NCBI GenBank assembly: GCA_943737045.1
Contig: CALSFV010000220.1
Coordinates: 186,001-250,000 of the forward strand
Length of the DNA stretch: 64,000 nt
Reading direction: 5' to 3'
Origin: Parapristionchus giblindavisi
Lineage: Eukaryota; Nematoda; Chromadorea; Rhabditida; Diplogasteridae
Of this stretch, positions 28,078 to 41,200 are shown in pieces (position 1 is the first letter of the stretch; each line of letters starts with the position of its first letter). The position numbers and the translations under genes are program-made. The notes under the pieces were generated by a model. That model was not told the origin of the DNA. It ran no database searches and was given only the letters and a program-made list of their open reading frames with translations.

Positions 28078-31000
28078 CTATAGGATACGTTGAGGATCAG
28101 TCGCGATGGTCTTCTTGTTGGCATTGTAAACGAATTGATAATGACCGATGAGTCGGGCGATATCGCGAGCCTTCAAGCATAATAATGATGTATCCTTTGA
28201 CAGTGAAATAATTTGGCCTCTGCCCACAAAAATGAGGGCTAGGTACCTTATCGGACTGAATAGTCAATCGCATGTCGCGTTCTGCACCACGAATCGTCAC
28301 TTCCAAGAATTCAGTGTCACCTCGATTGAATTTGTTCACAGCGCCGATCTAAATCAGCGTTTTATGAAAGGTTTTTGTAAACGCATAATCGCCTAACAAT
28401 GTCTTATCACCATGACAAAGAACGAGGATGATTGTGTGTGGATTTGGATAAATGAAATTACGTGATGGATTGTTTCCTCCCATGATCAAGGGAGGAAATA
28501 TTATGATATTACTTGTTGTCATTGCTCCCCCGATGCATAACCCATCTCTTCTCAATTTATGCGCTTTTGTTCAGTAATTGGCGAGCGAACAATAGAATAG
28601 AATAGGGACGAAGGGGGGAAGAAGTACTACTCAGACTCGGAGACATAGAGATACTCTACTTCAAAAAATGGGCATCTTTTTGTTCCTTTGAGAATAACGA
28701 CGTTCTCCTACTCTGCAACAATAATCCAATTTGAATTTCTTTTTGTGTTCAATAGAGTCAAGGAAAGGTATGGAGCTAATGGGAAAGTGTTTTCGAAATA
28801 CCTAAAACCCGTGTGCGACCTCACGTGAGTTATATTCACTTGTCAGTGGGAATCTTTTCTACGTTGTTCCTGAGTAGCTCGATTACCACCGAAACTATGA
28901 GCGTCACGGAGGCGTCCCATAATTGTTTGTCTAGACTAAACTATAGTTTCCCGTTCGAACGTTTACGATTAAGTTGTATGAATTGTAACAACCAGAGCCA
29001 GGATAAAGAATTATGAATATTAGATGACACATTTATCATAACTTATTGTGAAATATCGATTTTCTTAGTAGGACGTTTTATTTCTCATGTCGATTACTGT
29101 TGCTATTGCTTATTTGAGGATTGATACTAGATAGGATTTTTATTATTTTCAAATTGCAACTGACCGACGAGAGCGTATACTCAGCGAGTGTGCGGTAGTT
29201 GTCTCCTGAGAGGAGACGAAGGCCGGATCGATTGATGGAAATGACACTTTCAGAGATTTCACGATCTCTTTCGCTCGATGACAGAACTCGATAGAAGATG
29301 GCACCAAATGTTGGCCATTTCTCCACAATTTCTGAAGCATGTCATGATAGTTTTGGTTCCAGACACGTCATCTGGATCTACAGATACCGGATGCGGAGAT
29401 ACCAGACATTGTTGTGCTTACCGAGGAATGCAGCCCTTGCGTGGGCCAACGAAATATTGGTGTCCATGCTGCCGAGCTTGCGCTCCACACGCTCAATCCA
29501 CATGTCCGTAGTGACAATTCGTGATAGAAGAGCAGTCTGCGGCAAGAGTTGAATGACCATTCGCCTAAATTAGACAACGAATTAGATATTCGACGATAAT
29601 TGTCGTCATTAATTGTTTGCGTGAAATATGAATACGAAACGAAATAGATGTTTAGCACCAAGTAGTTATAGCCATTGTTTATTTTGTTAGCTTGTTAACT
29701 TCTCCTTAATTAATTAACTGTTGTGGCCTCATATGGGCCCCTGCTACTCGTTTTCAGTGAATGGAGACATATTATGTTAGCACTATAATAGCACGCGTGT
29801 CACTGAAGAATCGAGTAAAATCCGGGGGTGTTTGGCACATTTTTTGACCCCCACATATTAATGCATTTTTTGGTAGTCCTTAGGGTCCCTAACAAGCTGG
29901 CCAGAGCTTTTTTGCATATCTTCATTTTCAACGTCGAGAGACGACGTCAAACTTTTTTGACACCGAAATCGGCCGACTTTGGAGCTCCGTAGCTCTTCGG
30001 GGTGTGATTTTGGTATCGTGTCGTCAACAGAAGAATTACTCGGAATGTTAAGGAGAATACGCCTACATCATTGGCAGGTCGATATTTTATTTAGTATTTT
30101 TGTAAATCGATTTCATTGATTGGTTTAAAACAAAAATCGAAGCCGAAGGTTTTTAATAGCTCAATCGACTGACCTCGACGAGAGGATTTCAACGGTATGC
30201 TGAAAGTTTTGTCATGTGGTAGCCTTCGAAAGTTATGATCATTTCAAGATTTTCATGGCGTGCGATCACACGAGAGAACAGTCGTCTCTCGACGTTGAAA
30301 ATGAAGATATGCAAAAGCCACCTTGTTAGGAACCCTAAGGACTACCAAAAAATGACCTTTGCTCATTTTGGACTTTTTCAATGTGCCACCGTTTATTCGA
30401 ACCTTACGCGACACGCGTGATAGACCGATCACTCAAATCCAATAAATATTTGCGACCAAGAAAACAGTCCAAGTTCTGTGATATTACTCACCAAGCGTAG
30501 AATAAAAGCTGTAAATGGAGTAAATGAACAAAGTTGTTGTTCAACGGAAAGCGTTCTGTTTTCCCCCAATGTTTTTACATTATCGGACTACAATTGGAGA
30601 CTGATATACGTTCATTTCTTCAACCCAAATATTTGTACTCCGCGACACGGAAATGTATAACAACCGATAGTGCATCCAGTGTTTTGTTTTGTCATATCCC
30701 ATTTATTTACATTTGATCATAACTTGAAAGCGGCTACAATAACTATCCTAGAAATCATGAATACATCGATGCAGTAAGTAAACTTTAAAAGAGTTGAGTA
30801 TACTTTACAGGACTTACTCATCAATAACATGTTGTCTGTGTTGTTCATCAGCAAGGTAGACATAGGCAGCCAGACGTGCGATTTCATCCTGAATACAAAA
30901 TTTCGTCACCATTACTGATTTTCATGAAAATATTATGAACAAACGAGAGTGGCAGCGGAGAAGTGTCCATTGTTCTGAGGACTGACGAGGAGACCGGTTT

Positions 31001-32226
31001 GGTAGTCGGGAAGGATCTTAAATGATTAATTATGCTTGATTTTTTTATCTTTGCCCTCATATTCAATGATACCTGATAGTACATGCAGTCGATATACAAG
31101 GCGGAATCGAGGCGGAGTGGATGCAGCCAAACTGCTCGTTTCAAGTGGAATTCGTACTTGCTAAATTTAATTTAAAACAATTTCGGATATTTTTTTACTA
31201 TTTTCGCAAGGAAGTTGAGACATATGATGTCATATGATGAAGCAACAATTGCCGATTTAATGAGACATCCATTAGGAATATGGAAAAAAAAATTATTTGA
31301 AGTAGTTTCTCGGTCGGTGTCATAACTACTCCCTTTTCAAGGAATGACTAACAGGCAATAACAAACTCTTCAAACCCAGACAAACAAAAACCAGAAAAGA
31401 AAAGGAACGAGATCTTGAGCACTATTAAATTTCTGAAAAGTTGTTATATTTTACTATTATAAATCGCTTATAGGATATTGTTTGCTTCTTTTTTTTCTTT
31501 TTACTTATTAAAAATTTGGGTCACAAGGAAAATAAATTTAATAAATCTCACGTATTCTTGTCGTGCTCCAGTTCAGTACACATATCCAGGACGTACTCGT
31601 CATTTGAAGCGTAGATTACGTCATTTCTCACTGAAGATAAAAGTGGCTTTGTTTCAGTGTTTACTACTTATCAAGACGTTTTCATGAAACAGATTAGGTT
31701 ATAAAACCACCCTGATCAACGAGCAACACGAGTATATTTTCTGTTATGAGGCCAACATACTATGACATATGTCGAAGCGAAAAGCAAAAATTTAAACTTT
31801 TTTTCGGTTTGAATTTGTAGCCGTCGACTTTTTCAACCGCTAGTCAGTTGAAAGTTATTAAAGTGCAATTAAGAAAAAAAAACAAAGTTCAGTTCGAAAA
31901 TGCTAACCGTTGTCAATAACAGCGCAGAGTACGAACTCTTGCTGCTCGGATGGTGAACGAATATTCAATTCACTACACAATTCCTTGACAACATCTTCCA
32001 CGACCGTAACCGCACTCGTGTTCACTACTTTCTTGTGGCCACCGGGGATATGGTACACTTGACGCTTTACTGACTTTCCCTTCTGAAATTTATAAATCTT
32101 TTGTTTTAAAAATAATATAATTTCGCCATACCGATAGTTCTCCAATCTCGTTTCCACTCAGAAGGAACTTACGACCACCGTACTTGAAAGTCTTCACGAG
32201 ATTCTGGATACATTGCTCCGCTGTTC
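28078..32226 (-). other. C-terminal FERM domain, exons 64-72
   Basis: Exons: 32132-32226, 31908-32082, 31552-31630, 31073-31160, 30818-30888, 29422-29564, 29165-29331, 28247-28348 and 28078-28170. The F1 lobe reads KKVVNTSAVTVVEDVVKELC, F2 VWLHPL..DSALYIDCMYYQ then DEIARLAAYVY, and F3 WPTFGAIFYRVL. The protein ends with a typical final F3 helix (ARDIARLIGHYQFVYNA) and a TAG at 28078-28080. The intron between 30818-30888 and 29422-29564 holds a 628-bp MITE. Confidence 0.88.
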
Positions 32227-35200
32227 CTATAAATGATAATTGGACTTTGATCGTTGATCTTTGATCTTTGACTCACCATGGAAAGGTCGTCTAGGATCAT
32301 TCGCAACATCGTTCAGATGCTTCATGAGGTAAGGTTTGAGCACAACTGAGCAGTCAAAGAATGAAGTAAGAATGGAGAAGAGTCTCCATCCTCTCATTGC
32401 ACTTTCGGACCTCAAAAATATATTACAAAATTTATTTTTTTAATCTGAAATATGTTTTTTTTCGAAAGCTTTTGCACTCGAATAGTAATATTCATTCGTG
32501 CTATCTCTGCACGTTCATTAAATAAGGTATTTTGAACTTTTGTTAAGGTAAACCTGAAACACTTACACAGTGCTTCGATTATTCGTAGTCTGTCTGACGA
32601 TTTGACAGTACGTTTCGTCTCTCATAACTTCAAGACGTTTGAGCGTCATAAAGATACGATATACAATGTCCGTGTACGTCTCGCCCTTGCGCAGTTGCTC
32701 GTCACCCATGAACTTCATGATGCCTACATATAAATGTCAATACTTCATTACTCGACAATCCTCATTAGTCGTTCCATTTAATATAAAAACACGGCAAAAA
32801 TTTTTTCGTATACATGGAAAGCTGTTCTCACAATGGAAAATGTCACAAGCGAGTTTGTTCATTTCGGCTCCTTCTACTCTTAATAAGGAATGTTGTATTG
32901 GTCGTTCTGTCCACATGATCTTCTTCGCCACTTCCTTCCAGCTCCAGTCCTTACCTAAAAAGACAAAGGAAGTCATTTGTGATGTCTCAATTAAAGAAAT
33001 AATATGAAAGTATTCGGTTTCCTCGATTATTGTTCTTTTCTCCATGTTTATTTATGTATTCATCCATCAATTCAATCAATAGCAGGGAAAAACAAAATTA
33101 ACGTATCGTCCATCAATGAATTTTTAAAGTGAACGCGTAATTCTAATATTGTATATTTCATTAGTATTCATTTGTGAACATGTTTTTTTTCTAGTTTCAC
33201 TATGTATCGTATATGAAATTCTTCAAGCAGAATCCCTCAGAGTCTTCATTCAATCGATCATCATCATCATCATTTCCTCTTCAACTTCTCCCTATCATTT
33301 CTCCCCACCATACAATCATTCTGTCCTTGACACATTATTGCTCTCTCCACTATTATCACTCTCTCTCCAATCTCTAACTTAACTAAACTTAAATGATTCT
33401 CAACACTTAAGGCTAAATTGTGTTAACTAAAATTATCTTCTTATTTGTAAGTACACAGTAGGCCCTCAAATTTCCAACTTAAAAACTAATATTTTTTTGC
33501 ATTTCTTCATGTACTATTCATTTCCATCGAAAACACGTTTTGGGCAGGCATGAGAGCGATTTAAAGTCCGGTTTCATCATTGGCGTTTTTTGCCCTTTCA
33601 CAATAGACGACTCTGTCTAATTCCCATTTATGGAGGCAACACAAAAGTTTGCAGCGTTTGTTTTCGTTTTCCTCATAATTGGTCATAGACAGGTGAATAG
33701 TAAATACAAAGAACCTTAAAGGACTACTTCGACTATTATTTATAATAGATCTTATAAGCTCCCTTTTGTTGACAATAACCCTATTTTGGAGAATGTGAAC
33801 TGTATCTAATTGAATGAATGGTCGAATCGATTAAAGTGAACTGCAGTTTACTATTTTGTCCAAGTGATTGAGAGACATTCCAAATGATTTGTACGGTTGT
33901 GGCCCCTACCACGCCCTTTCTGTAGTGAAGGACGGTAGGAAGAGGAGGAAGAGAGAATGATAGAGGTAGAGGAGGGATGAAGGAGAATGGAGAAAGAGAG
34001 GGAGAGGAAAGGGAGAGGTAGACATGACAGAGGTAGAGGAAGAGGTCGAGGGAGAGATACTGATAAAGATGTAGAGGTAGAATAGATTGGGGAAGAAGGA
34101 GAGGGAGAGAGAAAGGGACAGAGGAAAGGCCGCGAGGCTAATGGGACGCACAAAAGGGCGACCTGAACATTGACAAAAGGCGACGAGATGAGAAATGAAA
34201 TGGAATAGAAAACAAGAACGATCATTGAAGAATTGAGGAACCAATTCAATGATGAAACAATGGAACAAAGATACTAATGATTGATTGTTTCCGTTTCGAT
34301 TACTCGCATACTATGATGTTAAACTAGTATAAATGATGTCATTATTTACGTTATCAATAAATATTTTTCAGCAGGAGCAAAGCAAAGGTTGGCAATTTCA
34401 GACAAATGGATTATTTTGAACTAATTGTTGACAATTAGCAATAATCGAATAATTGAATAATAATGTACAAAGATCAGTTTGCATGCACTAAATGAGTAAG
34501 TAATAAAATGTAGAAAGAGTTTCAGACTTCATATCAAAATAAATATGATACTCACGTTTCTCTCCTCGTGGAGGACGGAAGTAGAGCAGAGCGAACTCGA
34601 GCATCGTGTACTTTTCACGACCATCTCGATCCTCAGCGTACTCGTAGCCATAGGCCTCGTCACGATCCTTCAATCAACAATCATTCGTACTAGGAACACA
34701 CAAAGAAACAAAACACAATAAAGAAAACGCTTACCTCTTGAGACTTTGACGACAAAAGAGGGCATAATAGGGGGAATATAAGATGTGTTGGGAAAGAATT
34801 TTAACTAAGTGGATATGAAAAAAGGAAGTCACAAACAGAAAAGTACAATGAAAACGGTCAAGTTGACGTATGTCATGCAATAATTTGAATGTATGAGGCA
34901 ATGCTTGAGCTTGAGGTGAGAATATCGACAGAAGAAGAATTGGGACAAATTAGAAAAAAAGAAGAATTTAAAAAAAACTTGTAAAAAATTCTAGAAAAGT
35001 ATATAGAAAGGCTATCATAGATATTATTTGGAGGTTGTTTCCTAATAATAAGAATAGAAAGTGAAAGTAAAAAGAGCAATTAAGAAAAAAACATAGATGG
35101 TAAGAGTATGTAATAAAACAATAATATACTGTGACCGAGAAAACACGAATTATATCTGATTGGGGCTCCTATATATGGGTTGGGGAGGCTCGACTGGTTC

Positions 35201-38200
35201 GTAGCTCCATGGAGGCCAAGTGAAAGTCAGACAACAACATCTAACTTTGTAGTGCTGTCTGGGTTGTCCTCCGGGACCATGGAAAACGCCGGTTCCGGGA
35301 CTCTTCGGTCCCACGGTACCGAATACTGGGGAGCGCTTGATCATAGTTGAGTCGTGACCAGCTCCAGAAGCAGACATTCCTCCTGATCTTTGATGACTTT
35401 GGTGATAGGATGAATGACCGTAACGATATCCACCTCCACCTCCTCCTGCTTGCATATTCAAGTCTTGTTCGTATCTTCGTCCTCCATCCCTCATATCATC
35501 TCGAGGATAAACATTTGAACGAGGACTCTCGTCTTTCCTTGGACCATACGACCGAGCGCGATCCTTTCCATTAGCATTGCTCACATTCACTCGAAGCTGC
35601 TCCCTCTTTGATGTTGCCGACCGTGGTGACATTCCCGCGGGCAACATCGTCCCCGTTGTCTGTCGACTCTGTCCTCCGTCTCTATAGCGAGGTGAGCTCT
35701 GTTCCCGTCGCGGGTACCATTCCTGACTCCTGGCCAAAGCTCGAGCTCTCGGCGAGTACCGCTCAGCTCCTCCCGCTCCAGCATTGTAGAATCTATCTCT
35801 ATCATCCCATCTCCTGACAGCGGCACTGGCTCCGAGCTCCAGATTGTCGCCTCTATCCCTATCTCTTGCGTCATAATCATACGGCCTTCGGTATCCCCTC
35901 TCATATGGTACCATGGCATTCGATCCGAAGCGATTTCGGGCCGTTTCGAATTCATCTTCGAGCTCCTGTTCCTTTCGGAGATCGAGAGATCGTGATCGAT
36001 GTGCTCTTCCAGTGTCGAATCGATCGAGGAACTCGTCTCTCGATCGGGGAGATTCATTGTAGGGTGCAGATGTTGGCAATCGAGTAGTGGATCGTGAACG
36101 ATATTCCATAGTTGACACTCACTCACTACTAATACTACTACGATTACTATGGAAGGGGGCGTATGTGATCTATTCTCTACCCTTCTCTGTGTTTCCTTGC
36201 CCCTTTCATTCTTCCTCATCTTCTTTCTCTGCTTCTCTCACGCTCAATCGTTTCTCTGCACAACCACCATTCATTTCTTCACTTTCTTTTGACGTTCTCG
36301 AGTTGGAGGAAGAGGAGGGGACAGAGGGGGTGAGGGAGGGAGGGGAGGAGAATCAAGGGAGGAGAAGGAAAAGGGAGATGGAGAGAGAGGATGGATGGAG
36401 AGAGGGTAGAGGAAAGGGAAAGAGGGTGAGGGAAAGATTGGACAATGAAGGCGTGGTCGAATCTCATTCAATCTCTCCTGGGTCACTGATTTGTCTTTAT
36501 CTGCTTCTCTCCTCTATCTCTTCATATCATTACTCTCCTACTCACGGTATACTCTCGCTCATTTCTCATGCGGAAAAACCGTTTAGCGCACTACCCACGA
36601 AGAAGGGGAAATGGGGACGGCTTATCAATTAGAAAAGGGATAAATGCGCACCACAAAGATTGTTTAGTGGTGTTTACGCGGGATTAGAACAAGCTCAGTC
36701 CGTTGAAGTCTAATTTGGATTGAAATTGACACATAAAAATAATACAGAAGCAGTAATGCTCGAATCCTTGAAATTTGAGTTGCATTGACAGCTCAATATT
36801 ATGGCAGAATCAAAGGTCGACACGGAGATAAGCATCGGTTTTTTCAAGGAGAAAGAAAGGTTTACCTCATAGATGGAGATGCGAGATACAATCGCTGGTA
36901 CATCGGGGTGATTTCCTCTCTGAAAAAAAGGTATCGTTAGGCTTTTCCACACTTCATCTTATCGGAAAGAAGTCTACATATAGACCGAAAGATAGTTGAA
37001 TTTACTGATTACCACATGTACCCACCGTTAATCGGATTTAAGGAATATGATCATTAAATCTGGATTCTCATAAAATTGAAAATGAATTATTCAGTATAAT
37101 AGCAAATAATTCTAATAGTTGAATTATTGAAATATGCGGGTCAGTCTAAAAACAGGCTTGACTACACAACTGGTTAGATTACTCTTACCTCGCATAATTC
37201 ATGATAGTAATCTCTATGACCTTTACTGTATCTATACCTTTCAATTTCCCTCTGACTCTTTCTTTCTCTTAACATTTTATCCCTCGTCGTTCCCTCAAGC
37301 GTTCCCATCTCAATTTCTCTCTCAATCCCTCCAACCTCTCTTCAATTCCTCCATTGTGTGAGTTTGATTGAGCTGAATCGTTTTTTACCGAATGAAATGT
37401 CTTCAATTAAAAGATGAAGAACAGTCATAGGAATGAATACGAATGAGGAACTTGGCAATGAATGTATAGAAGCATTTCTTCTAATCATACCCGCCCTCTT
37501 TGACCACAGTGAGTAATTTAAAATCAATTTATACACAAACATTAAAAAATTAAAGTCCCGATCATTAAAAATTTGAAAACGTTCACGCAGCATCATCTAC
37601 TATATACATATGCTAACAACAAGACTACTTTGTTCATTCAATCTTGGTACGTTTATCATAGAATAATATTTCTTGGCAAATATTTTTTTTTGAATTTAAA
37701 ATGAAATGTGTAAAATATTGTGATAAAGATTAACTAACCTCATCCATGTGCTCGGAAATCACGTGTTCGGATGGGAATATTCCATATCGATTGTGTATAC
37801 GACCATACATCCATCCACGAGCCACACCATTCTTGAATTATACAAGAATAACAGAATATAATCAATGAATTGATACATTTACTTCAAAATAAAATGATCC
37901 TAGAAATACTGGAATAGTTCAACTTTTACCTTTTCAACCAATTCAATTCTTTGTCCCTTTGAGAATGACAGATGATCCGATTCGTGCGTGACATAGTCAG
38001 AAGTGGCGAGAACGAAATTACGGACCTAAATACAGAAAATACACAGTTCATGCTTTCCCGAACGATGTAAGCGAAATAATTGTGATTATTAAAATGAGTG
38101 TTTTACTGGAATTGTGAATGTTATTACATTAGTGTCTGCAATACCTTGGCGCTTCCATAGAGGTACTTCTCAATCAAAGCACGGATCTGAGTGGCTTGAT

Positions 38201-41200
38201 CAGTTCGAAGATGAACCAACATATTTGAACGAGTACGGATAGTCAACAATTGACGCTCCTCCAGCATGACATCTTTCACATCTCCGTATCTGAGAACAAT
38301 TATCCATCACCGCGAACACAACTATACTTATAAACATTTGCTTTCAGCATTGGTAGTGTATTGAATACTCACTCGAAATGATCCTGCACAGTCAATGGGC
38401 TCTGAGTGTTTTCAGGATTGTGAATGAGAAGTCGAAGACCAGACTCGCCCACAGCAAGAAGAATAAACACATTCTCTGTCGCGCGCTCTTCGATGACCTG
38501 AGAATAATTTGAGTAAGACATGCAAGAGCTTCTTCTAATAATGTGATCAAATCAATTTCGCGTCATTTTCAAGACTGAGCTGAGTATGCTGGGCTAGTGA
38601 TAAAATATGTTGAAAATTTCAAATTATCTTGGTACTGTGCTAAATAAATCGTTTCATTAAAGATACTTAATCTAGTATGATATGTACCTCGAAGATCTGA
38701 TTGAAATACAGAGGCCAATTTCTAGCTGATGAAATCACATCAATCTTCACTTCAGTGGGAATCTCGTACTGACGATTGAGTTGATCAGGGTGGATCTGGT
38801 GCTTCTCTGACAATAGAATAAATCAATATTACCAAAATATATTTAATATTTGACATTCTTGTAATTTGATAAGTCAACAATCAGCGCATTCTGTCTATAC
38901 TGACTTATATTTCAGTAAAGGATAGACGTATAACTAATATTATGATCAAACTGAGTTGTAGTTACATGATAGAGCATACTCAGGATGGAGGTGACGTTGT
39001 CCCTTTCAATCGCTCGAATACGATAACCATTCGCCCTTCGACAATCATCAATGATTTGAGCAAATACTTGATCGATTATCTGCACATCATCCAGCTGCTC
39101 TCCAGGTAGAAAGTTCTGCAATGATATAGTTTCAGTCTCAAAATACATATCGTGAGGTCGTACGAAAAAAACTATACCATACCTGTCAAGAATAAATAAA
39201 ATATGTGTCATGAATACTGTACCATTTTTCTGATAGTCATTTTCCATGGTTGCTTTGGTGCGTGAAGGCCTGCTCTCTCCTTCTGAGGAGGCAATGGTTG
39301 GGGAAGGCGAGCGACGAAAGGAATCTCCAGAGGAGGATTATATCCTTCGCTTACTCCTTAAATTATTTTTGTTTTAATTTTAGCATTTTAAAATAGCTAA
39401 TATTTGCTAAGTTACAAATTAAAATTCGAAATGACATCCTTTTCAATACCATTGTCCTTCTCCACGATCATGTTCTGTGACTGTTTAGGTCGTTCCACTT
39501 CGCATACCCATTCATTCTCTGCTGGCATTGTGACATGCATGGCCTGAAACACTTTTCATTGCTGCATCGAAACACAACTATGATTAGATTAGTATTAGAG
39601 ACTGAGTTCCCGAGAACTGACATGTGCATTTCTGGTAAATTTTGATTGACAATGTGTAAGTTGCTTATAATAACAATATGTTATGCACCGTTTTCACTAC
39701 TTTGGGTGGCTTCTCTTCTCGATGAGAAGGCAGCCGTGAACGGGGCTTAATTACAGGCACAGCGATCCGCTCCGGTGAAGGCGAGCGTGTTCGTGGTTGC
39801 ATATCACGAATATCATCCTGCATTATTAGTACTTAGATGGGCAATTGGTTAAGTCTACTAATGGTTAGCTTAGGCGACCTTAGGCTCCTCGGGAATGTGC
39901 ACTACAGGAGGAATGACGACGGCCGGCTTTGGTTCGGGCTTCTTTCTAACGATTTTGACCTCTTCAATGGGAGGAGGCAACAGCTAAATGTTAGTAGGTG
40001 AGTTAATCAATTTTTTATTGGTACATCTATTTTTTAGCAACTGGCAGTTAGTAAGTGATTGAAATGTGACGAGTAACCTTCTGTCGTGCTTCGATCCTAG
40101 CAAGAGCTGCTTTCTCCTTCTCCATCTGTATTCTGGCCTCATTACGTGCGGGACTGAGCAATTTGCCCGGTGTGAGGTGTTCAGAATTGAGAATGTCTCC
40201 CTGAATCAATGATAGTGCAATGATTGTGAGACTAATGGATGATATCACGAAATATAATATTCTCATTTTTTTGTGAATAAGAATTGCTAAGCATCAATAT
40301 CACGTGGCCATTCAAATATCGTAGTGCACTTTAATTTCGGAAAATTTACATGCCTCTAAACGGTCAGAAAAAGTGCACCAATTTTGAATTTAAATGTGTC
40401 CAACAATTAAGCCAATGCGATAGCGATATGGCATGCATTTTAACGATCACAGTTATTATGTTTCATGGTGACGATCACGTTTGTTTGCATTGGATGCCGC
40501 CCTTTTGCGAGAATTTATTGCATACCTGTACGACGTTAGCATCGCGTTCGACTGGACGTTCCTGAAGAATTTTTTCGTTCAGTTATGAATACTGATCCCT
40601 TCATTAAATCATCTTCAAAACAATCGCTCTACAGATCAAATATCACACAAAAAACACTAAATGTACAATCTTGCTTTGAATGATTTTGATTATTCTAGAT
40701 GGGTATATGAGTGCGCTTGCGAGAGAATCGACTAAGTGCCGGCACAGTCAAAAAATCAAAATTTGGGTATCGGGGTTCTCGAGGGTGCTGATGACGATGG
40801 ACATGTTCATTTTGCACCTAGAGCCACCGTTGAGGCCAGACGACGTCGCGTTGAAATCTCGTTTTTCTACTTGAAAAGTCGTTTCTCTTCACCCGATGGT
40901 GCTAAAATTACAAAACTATGCCCCAAGGTGCAGAATTTCATGGCGATCACGCCTGTCCAATTCATTTTTTACCCAAAATTTTCATAATTTTCATAAGTGG
41001 AATTTCTCTCAACGGCAAAAGTGTGTAATGCAACCTACACAGATCGGATCGGACTGGCTTCAGTATCACATGGAAAAAATTTCAGCCAATTTGTGCCCGC
41101 GACTTTCGAGAAAATCAACTTTCAGTGTAGTCATTTTGCAGTTGAAATGGAGGCAAGAGGAGAGAGAGTGTGGTGGTGTGAGAGAGCAAAGGAGGTAGAG

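Noticed and set aside
33851..34268. 120-132-codon minus-strand Ser/Leu/Pro-rich ORFs
   Set aside because: Two frames of the same pyrimidine tract are both open, which reflects low complexity, not coding.
35587..36219. 210-codon minus-strand ORF overlapping the nested gene
   Set aside because: It is an out-of-frame shadow of the nested Arg-rich reading frame.
36087..36632. 181-codon plus-strand ORF
   Set aside because: Mostly translation of the purine-rich tract (Glu/Arg/Gly repeats) with no conserved segment.
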